Source: CALBJU01 sp965247125
Lineage (GTDB): Bacteria > Bacteroidota > Rhodothermia > Rhodothermales > UBA10348
NCBI GenBank assembly: GCA_965247125.1
Contig: CBDFGO010000003.1
Location: 930,001-994,000 of the forward strand
Direction of reading: 5' to 3'
DNA length: 64,000 nucleotides
Shown here in pieces: positions 58,877 through 64,000 of this stretch. The notes under the pieces are model-generated. The model searched no databases, was not told the origin of the DNA, and worked only from the letters and a program-made list of their open reading frames with translations. The position numbers were made by a program, and so were the translations under genes. Numbering within the stretch: position 1 is the first letter of the stretch; the number at the start of each line of letters is the position of its first letter.

Positions 58877-60730
58877 ATGAAAGGCAGCGGTTTTAAGGTG
58901 TTTCTGACACTATTTTTTCTGGGACTGACCATATGGTACCTGATTCCATCCGGTCAGCAGTATCTGATTAACAAGGAAAAAAGTTCGTTATCCGAGGAAG
59001 AACGGGCAACATATGATCGAGAAAATCTCGCTCATATGAGAAACGTAAGCGAAAAGGCGCTTCATCTCGGACTCGACCTTCTGGGAGGCATGCATGTGAC
59101 TCTCGAAGTAAGAGTAGAGACACTCATCCGGGAGTTGGCGGAGGACGTCGATGAAGCGTTTGAGGATGTAATGGCCTCAGCATTTTCCGAGACACAAAGC
59201 GGCGACGGCTCCGTTATTGCGACCTTAGTTCGTGAGTTTGAGTCGCGTGATCCGAACGCCCGTCTATCCCGTTATTTCAGAAACGAGGCCGCTGGCATTA
59301 CCCGGCGTTCCTCAAACTCCGAAGTGGCAGCTTATTTACAGATAGAGGCAGACGATGCGGTCAATCGGGCCATATCTATTATCCGCGACCGGGTTGACCG
59401 GTACGGCGTCACCGAACCTTCCATCCAGAAGCAAGGTGCCCGTCGCGTGATAGTCGAACTCCCGGGAATCGATGACCCTGATCGTATCCGAGGTCTTTTG
59501 AAGGGTACAGCAAGGCTCGAATTCCACTTGATGATCGATCCCGCCGAAAATGTTCGGACGCTTCAGAGGATAATCGCATACTACGAAGACACTGTCGACA
59601 GCACGGACGTTGGTGCGGATGCAGACACTACGTTCGACGTAAGCGCGCTTCTTGATCCTACCGCAACGAGTTCCGGAAACAAATTGCTGGATGTAATGCG
59701 GCCCTCGGGGCAGGGAGTCATTTTTGCTCAGGTCGTCGAAAATGACACCGCTGCGGTCAATCTATTACTCAGCGAACGCGCTGTAATAGATCTCATACCC
59801 CGTGGGGTCAGCTTCATGTATACCTCAGCGCCTGTGGGTGAGACGGCTGATGGCTTCGAGGTCTACAATCTGCTGGGTGTTCAAGACGAGGTCAAGTTGG
59901 AAGGTGACGTCATTACCGATGCTCGAGTCGATTTTGACCAGCTCACCAACATCCCCGAAGTCAGTATGACTATGAATTCGGAAGGAGCCAGAAGATGGGC
60001 ACAACTGACCGGTGCAAACGTCGGAAAACAAGTGGCCATTGTTCTGGATGGTGTCGTGTACTCCTATCCCAATGTGTTGCAGAAGATTAACGGTGGTCGG
60101 TCTAATATCACGAATCTCGATTCCCAGGCCGAAGCGCAGGACGTGGTTACCGTTCTGAAGTCCGGTGCCCTTCCAGCGCCCGTGGAAATTGTGCAGGAGA
60201 GTACGGTCGGACCGAGCCTGGGCCGGGCTTCCATTAAGGCCGGACTGAATTCGATTCTTTACGGTCTCATGGCTGTGGCGCTGTTCATGATTTTCTATTA
60301 CCGGACCAGCGGGATGATCGCAAATCTCGCCCTGGTGCTCAATCTCATATTCATTCTGGGAATTCTTGCTGGCTTTAATGCAACGCTGACCCTGCCGGGA
60401 ATTGCGGGCATCGTGTTGACCATCGGTATGGCGGTAGACGCGAACGTGCTGATATTTGAGCGTGTTCGAGAAGAACAGTCGACCGGGAAGACGCTGAAGG
60501 CCTCAATCGAAGGCGGGTACGCCAAGGCACTTTCGGCGATTTTCGATGCGAACATCACAACCTTTTTCGTCGGCGTGATCCTGTACTCATTCGGAGTTGG
60601 ACCCATCCAGGGATTCGCGGTCACGTTGATGGCAGGCATTCTTTCGTCCATGTTCACGGCAATCATCTTCACGCGCATCATCATGGATTACATGGTGATT
60701 GAGAAGAAAATGACCGTGAGTTTCGGCTAA
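58877..60730 (+). CDS. secD: Protein translocase subunit SecD
   Basis: This 617-residue membrane protein uses proton flow to pull proteins through the Sec channel from the outside. Signatures are the N-terminal helix, LHLGLDLLGGMHVTLEV, the periplasmic block RVDRYGVTEPSIQKQGARR and the head-to-membrane region VGPSLGRASIKAGL. The six-helix export domain contains GIAGIVLTIGMAVDANVLIFE. SecF follows 57 bp downstream. Length is typical. Confidence 0.96.
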   Translation: MKGSGFKVFLTLFFLGLTIWYLIPSGQQYLINKEKSSLSEEERATYDRENLAHMRNVSEKALHLGLDLLGGMHVTLEVRVETLIRELAEDVDEAFEDVMASAFSETQSGDGSVIATLVREFESRDPNARLSRYFRNEAAGITRRSSNSEVAAYLQIEADDAVNRAISIIRDRVDRYGVTEPSIQKQGARRVIVELPGIDDPDRIRGLLKGTARLEFHLMIDPAENVRTLQRIIAYYEDTVDSTDVGADADTTFDVSALLDPTATSSGNKLLDVMRPSGQGVIFAQVVENDTAAVNLLLSERAVIDLIPRGVSFMYTSAPVGETADGFEVYNLLGVQDEVKLEGDVITDARVDFDQLTNIPEVSMTMNSEGARRWAQLTGANVGKQVAIVLDGVVYSYPNVLQKINGGRSNITNLDSQAEAQDVVTVLKSGALPAPVEIVQESTVGPSLGRASIKAGLNSILYGLMAVALFMIFYYRTSGMIANLALVLNLIFILGILAGFNATLTLPGIAGIVLTIGMAVDANVLIFERVREEQSTGKTLKASIEGGYAKALSAIFDANITTFFVGVILYSFGVGPIQGFAVTLMAGILSSMFTAIIFTRIIMDYMVIEKKMTVSFG

Positions 60731-60787
60731 GCCAGTAAGGACAGCAAGCTTCGAATCCGGCCCGAAAGGGCCATATCAGACAATACA

Positions 60788-61702
60788 ATGCGTATTTTTG
60801 AGAACAATAACTTCGGATTTATATCTAAAAGGAAGCAGGGATACCTGATCTCCGGCATCCTGATTCTGGCCAGCCTCACGTCATTCATACTGAATGGCCT
60901 CGAACTGGGCATCGATTTCAAGGGAGGACGGGAATTCGTCATCGAAACATCCACGGCCCTTGATGCAACGGCCGTCAGGGCAACTCTGTCTTCGATCCTG
61001 GATGCCAATCCAGAAGTCAAGACATATGGGACTGCTGGCAACCAATTGCTCGTCAGGACAGTAGGGTCGGAAGACGTGAGCGTCGTTCAGGCTCAGATCC
61101 TGGGTAGTATCTCATCTGGATTTGAGAACTCAAATCCGACGGTAGAGAAGACGTATGTGGTCAGCGCTCGTTTTGCCGAAGATCTGAAACGGGGAGCGAT
61201 ATACTCCATCTTCGGATCGCTCCTGGTAATTTTTATCTACATCCTGATCCGGTTTGAATGGCGATTTGGAGTCGGCGCGGTTGCTGCGCTGTTCCACGAC
61301 GTGATCATAACACTGGGAGTCTTCTCAGCGGTGAGAGGGATGGTTGGGTTTTCGCTTCAGATCGATCAGACGATCATCGCGGCGTTTCTGACGATCGTGG
61401 GGTATTCTCTGAACGATACGGTGGTTGTTTTCGACCGGATCAGGGAATACACGGGATTATTCAAGTCAGAGAGCTACGATAAGGTTGTAAACAAGTCTAT
61501 CAATAACACGCTGAGTCGTACGATTGTAACTTCGGGTACAACCTTGTTCGTCGTAACCGTCCTATTTATATTCGGTGGAGAGGTGCTTCGCGGCTTTGCG
61601 TTCGCCTTGATTATCGGTATAGTAGTCGGGACGTATTCTTCTGTTTTCGTGGCTTCACCACTCGTGCTGGAGTTGCGAACCAGGGTTGCGAAGCGGCGAT
61701 AA
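60788..61702 (+). CDS. secF: Protein translocase subunit SecF
   Basis: This 304-residue partner of SecD has the conserved LNGLELGIDFKGGREFVIE near the N-terminus, then the helices YSIFGSLLVIFIYILIRFEW, VAALFHDVIITLGVFS and VGYSLNDTVVVFDRIRE, closing with NNTLSRTIVTSGTTLFVV. It would form the SecDF complex with the gene just upstream. Size and order are standard. Confidence 0.96.
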   Translation: MRIFENNNFGFISKRKQGYLISGILILASLTSFILNGLELGIDFKGGREFVIETSTALDATAVRATLSSILDANPEVKTYGTAGNQLLVRTVGSEDVSVVQAQILGSISSGFENSNPTVEKTYVVSARFAEDLKRGAIYSIFGSLLVIFIYILIRFEWRFGVGAVAALFHDVIITLGVFSAVRGMVGFSLQIDQTIIAAFLTIVGYSLNDTVVVFDRIREYTGLFKSESYDKVVNKSINNTLSRTIVTSGTTLFVVTVLFIFGGEVLRGFAFALIIGIVVGTYSSVFVASPLVLELRTRVAKRR

Positions 61703-61756
61703 ATCATTGCTTTATTCGGCTCGGTTTTTCTCAGATTTCACGAATTGCGAGACACA

Positions 61757-62098
61757 ATGAATTACAACGTAGACGAACGTTACAACAGCGTAGTGATCAC
61801 CCTAAAGGGCAACGTCATGGGCGGCCCCGATGGGTCAAAACTGCATGACACCCTCCATGAATTACAGGAAAGCGGAAAAACCAATGTTGTGGTTGATCTT
61901 TCCAAGGTCAAGTTCATGAATTCGAGTGGGCTTGGAATGCTGATCAGTGCGATGACGACCATGCGGAACGCTGGAGGAGATTTGCGACTCGCGAAAGTGG
62001 CAGATCGGATTCAGTCGCTTCTTGTCATTACAAAACTCATAACCGTATTCAAGCATTTTGAAACGGTAGAAGATGCGGCAAAGAGCTACGAGGAATGA
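61757..62098 (+). CDS. STAS-domain anti-sigma-factor antagonist-like protein
   Basis: The ATG at 61757 gives 113 residues, a single STAS domain. The phosphorylation block KVKFMNSSGLGMLISAM carries the conserved Ser, and the protein ends with the helix VEDAAKSYEE. Such proteins bind anti-sigma kinases or scaffold stress signalling and are switched by serine phosphorylation. No kinase gene is adjacent. It follows secF by 54 bp; a separate promoter is possible. Confidence 0.88.
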   Translation: MNYNVDERYNSVVITLKGNVMGGPDGSKLHDTLHELQESGKTNVVVDLSKVKFMNSSGLGMLISAMTTMRNAGGDLRLAKVADRIQSLLVITKLITVFKHFETVEDAAKSYEE

Positions 62099-62106
62099 TT
62101 TCCAGT

Positions 62107-62157
62107 TACAGTGTCTGTTCGATTGAGTACTTCAAGACTCGAAAAGTGGACACTGTA
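62107..62157. other. Long-range inverted repeat after the STAS gene
   Basis: TACAGTGTC and its exact complement GACACTGTA are 33 bases apart, and inside them TTCGA pairs with TCGAA, making a composite hairpin. It lies 8 bases after the STAS stop and just before the GC-rich terminator. It may stabilise the 3' end of the mRNA. Confidence 0.5.
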
Positions 62158-62176
62158 GACGAAATTTGAGTCTGGG

Positions 62177-62207
62177 GGCGGCGGGCCTTGGCCCGCCGCC
62201 TCTCTCA
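62177..62207 (+). terminator. Probable terminator between STAS and purA genes
   Basis: A perfect 11-bp inverted repeat (GGCGGCGGGCC, TT, GGCCCGCCGCC) is followed by a weak T-rich stretch (TCTCTCATGTTTG). Its core GGCGGGCC matches that of the terminator at 3515. It should end the sec-STAS transcript ahead of purA. Confidence 0.6.
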
Positions 62208-62292
62208 TGTTTGTTCGCTGATACCGGCACCCCAATCGGGTGTTATACATAGCTGGGCTAACTTTCCTCCATGAGGAAAGAGGACGTTAATC

Positions 62293-63567
62293 ATGCCAGT
62301 AACCGTAGTTATCGGAAGCCAATGGGGCGACGAAGGAAAGGGTAAAATCGTCGACCTCATCAGTCAGGATGTCGACATTGTGGCTCGCTACCAGGGTGGC
62401 GCAAACGCAGGTCACACCATCTGCTGGGACGATAAGGAATTTGTCCTCCACCTGGTGCCAAGCGGCATTTTTCAGGAGGGTGTAGATTGTGTAATCGGAA
62501 ATGGTGTAGTGATTGATCCAGTTGCGGTTATGAAGGAAATAGAGATGATCCGCGAACTTGGATACGAGGTCGAAGGCCGGCTGCGCATATCACACAACGC
62601 GCACCTGATAATGCCCTACCACAAGAAGGTGGAGGAGGCCCGAGAAAGTTGGCGCGATGCTGGCGCGATAGGTACGACAGGTAGGGGCATCGGCCCGGCT
62701 TACGTTGACAAGTTTGCACGTACCGGCATTCGAGTCGTCGACCTACTGGATCGCGATGTGCTGCGCAAGAAACTGATCGTATCAATGGAGGAAAAAAACG
62801 CCATCCTTCAAAATGTCTATGGCGCCGAAAAACTCGATGTAGAAGCGATCATCGAGGAATATGTCGAATTCGACAAGCTGATAGATCCGTTTGTCACAGA
62901 CACGACCGAGTTCTTGTGCCGATCCCTCATAGAGGGGAAACACGTTCTAGCAGAGGGTGCACAGGGCTCACTTCTGGACGTTGATTTTGGCACCTACCCA
63001 TTCGTGACGTCCAGCCACCCGACCGTGGGGGGCTGCTGCACGGGACTTGGGATCCCGCCGACCAGTATTACTAGAATCATTGGAATTGTGAAGGCATATT
63101 CCACTCGGGTAGGAAACGGACCCTTTCCAACAGAGCTCGAGGATGAATATGGTGAAGAGCTCAGAAGAACCGGTAACGAGTTCGGAGCCACAACCGGTAG
63201 ACCGCGACGATGCGGCTGGCTCGACCTGGTAGCGCTGAAGTATACCAGCATGATAAACGGCTTCACGGAACTGGCAATTACCAAGCTGGACGTGCTCTCA
63301 AATCTGGATGAAATCGAGGTCTGCACTGGATACATGGTGGGTGGAAATACCACGCAGCGTTTCCCCAGCGATATCCGGACACTTGAGAAGGTTGAGCCTG
63401 TGTACGTCACGTTACCCGGCTGGAATGAAGATATTACGGGAATTACCAGACTGGACGATCTCCCCTCAACTGCCCGGGACTATCTTACTTTTATATCGGA
63501 TTTTCTTGATGTCCCGGCGCGCCTCATTTCATCTGGACCAAAGAGGGAGCAGACAATCCTCGTTTAA
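62293..63567 (+). CDS. purA: Adenylosuccinate synthetase
   Basis: This 424-residue enzyme joins IMP and aspartate using GTP, the first committed step to AMP. Signatures are VVIGSQWGDEGKGKIVD (P-loop-like), GGANAGHTI (catalytic His), GTTGRGIGPAYVDK and the C-terminal KLDVLSNLDEIEVCTGY. A purine-rich AGAGGA lies 8-13 bases ahead of the ATG. Length is standard. Confidence 0.97.
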   Translation: MPVTVVIGSQWGDEGKGKIVDLISQDVDIVARYQGGANAGHTICWDDKEFVLHLVPSGIFQEGVDCVIGNGVVIDPVAVMKEIEMIRELGYEVEGRLRISHNAHLIMPYHKKVEEARESWRDAGAIGTTGRGIGPAYVDKFARTGIRVVDLLDRDVLRKKLIVSMEEKNAILQNVYGAEKLDVEAIIEEYVEFDKLIDPFVTDTTEFLCRSLIEGKHVLAEGAQGSLLDVDFGTYPFVTSSHPTVGGCCTGLGIPPTSITRIIGIVKAYSTRVGNGPFPTELEDEYGEELRRTGNEFGATTGRPRRCGWLDLVALKYTSMINGFTELAITKLDVLSNLDEIEVCTGYMVGGNTTQRFPSDIRTLEKVEPVYVTLPGWNEDITGITRLDDLPSTARDYLTFISDFLDVPARLISSGPKREQTILV

Positions 63568-63671
63568 TCGATACCAATCGGACCGAAAAATGAAGGAGCA
63601 GCGTACACTGCGCTGATGGAATGCCAGCACTGCATTCGAGTCTCCTGGATTTATTCTCAGAAGCCGTTCAG

Positions 63672-64000
63672 ATGAAAGCGTCTCGTATATCTGTCAATCT
63701 CAAGCTGGGGCTGATCGGGTTTGCCGTTCTGATTGCTGTTGCCTCGCTCTGGTACACCAAGGACCTGGTGGACAGTCTCAAGGAACGTGAGACGGCGGTC
63801 GTTCAACTGTGGGCTGCTGCTCTGGAGCAGATTCCAAAGAATCAGCAGCAGGCAGCCCAGGATTCTCATTCCCTCGAATTTCGCGAGTTGGAGGACCTGG
63901 TCAGTTCGTGGCGAAATGTGCTCACCGGGTCCCCTCTGGAGCTTTCACAGGAGGATTATGAGCGATATCGCACAGCGTTGACTTGGGCTCAGGCTGTCCC
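63672..64000 (+). CDS. Sensor histidine kinase N-terminus (partial, 3' end outside window)
   Basis: The 109 visible residues start with one membrane helix (KLGLIGFAVLIAVASLWY), then a charged segment (VDSLKERETAVVQLWAAALEQI) of a periplasmic or linker sensor domain. Kinases with this opening (a helix, then KERE-x-x-x-x-LWA-A) occur in Bacteroidota. The catalytic part lies beyond the window, so the family call is an inference. It follows purA by 104 bp. Confidence 0.6.
   Translation, partial: MKASRISVNLKLGLIGFAVLIAVASLWYTKDLVDSLKERETAVVQLWAAALEQIPKNQQQAAQDSHSLEFRELEDLVSSWRNVLTGSPLELSQEDYERYRTALTWAQAV

Overview
The window looks like chromosomal DNA from a Gram-negative bacterium of the Bacteroidota/Rhodothermota side of the tree (Rhodothermales- or Balneolales-like). 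The reasons are several: type IX secretion (T9SS) C-terminal sorting domains of the YPNPFNP type, two PorV/PorQ-family outer-membrane proteins, a carboxypeptidase-regulatory-domain TonB receptor, a Bacteroidota-style phosphoenolpyruvate carboxylase, a fused alpha/beta 2-oxoacid dehydrogenase E1, a GH3/serine-hydrolase fusion, and an SpmA/SpmB pair in a clearly non-sporulating gene context. The taxon is an inference. I recognise no rRNA, tRNA or CRISPR array.

Layout. 1-2.4 kb: a TetR regulator coupled to a TolC-type efflux channel (cut by the window edge), then a GDP-mannose pyrophosphorylase. 2.6-3.6 kb: a small collagen-like lipoprotein, a doubtful 62-residue ORF and a strong terminator. 3.7-19.0 kb: one long minus-strand gene chain, mostly with 1-4 bp overlaps: two large secreted proteins, a lipoprotein, a TonB-dependent receptor, a PorV-like protein, an NHL-repeat lipoprotein, ppc, a vestigial copy of the NHL gene end, and a T9SS-exported endonuclease/exonuclease/phosphatase-family enzyme. 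19-24 kb: a lipoprotein methyltransferase, an AlkA-like glycosylase, a double FKBP lipoprotein, malate dehydrogenase and alkaline phosphatase. 24-29 kb: a soluble histidine kinase, an exonuclease-UvrC-like fusion, SpmB/SpmA membrane proteins, a structured non-coding stretch ending in a terminator, and methylmalonyl-CoA epimerase. 29-36 kb: a plus-strand run of a CDF metal transporter, a CoA-disulfide-reductase-like flavoprotein, RsmB, a second PorV-like protein, a membrane glycosyltransferase and TonB.

36-47.5 kb: a minus-strand envelope operon (Wzi-like, a beta-barrel, a TonB-receptor-like protein, an RsmF-like methyltransferase), divergent from a sugar phosphotransferase across a 13-bp tandem-repeat array. 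Then follow the E1 fusion, a thioredoxin-fold lipoprotein and tpiA. 47.5-56.7 kb: an FmdB-like protein, the GH3-serine hydrolase, an MFS transporter and the operon ctaA-ctaB-rlmN-small membrane protein-mscS. 56.71-58.09 kb: an IS256-family insertion sequence whose terminal inverted repeats and 9-bp target duplication can be read exactly; it sits 12 bp upstream of ctaA. 58.3-64 kb: a small secreted protein, secD, secF, a STAS protein, purA and the start of a sensor histidine kinase.

The most notable points are the nuclease/OB-fold/TonB-receptor surface operon with ppc inside it and a decayed NHL-gene end beside ppc, the IS insertion that replaces the 5' region of the heme A operon, the tandem repeats in a capsule-type divergent promoter region, an SpmA with about 110 inserted residues, and a candidate structured RNA or attenuator ahead of spmA. 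I found no clear defence island or wholly new system.
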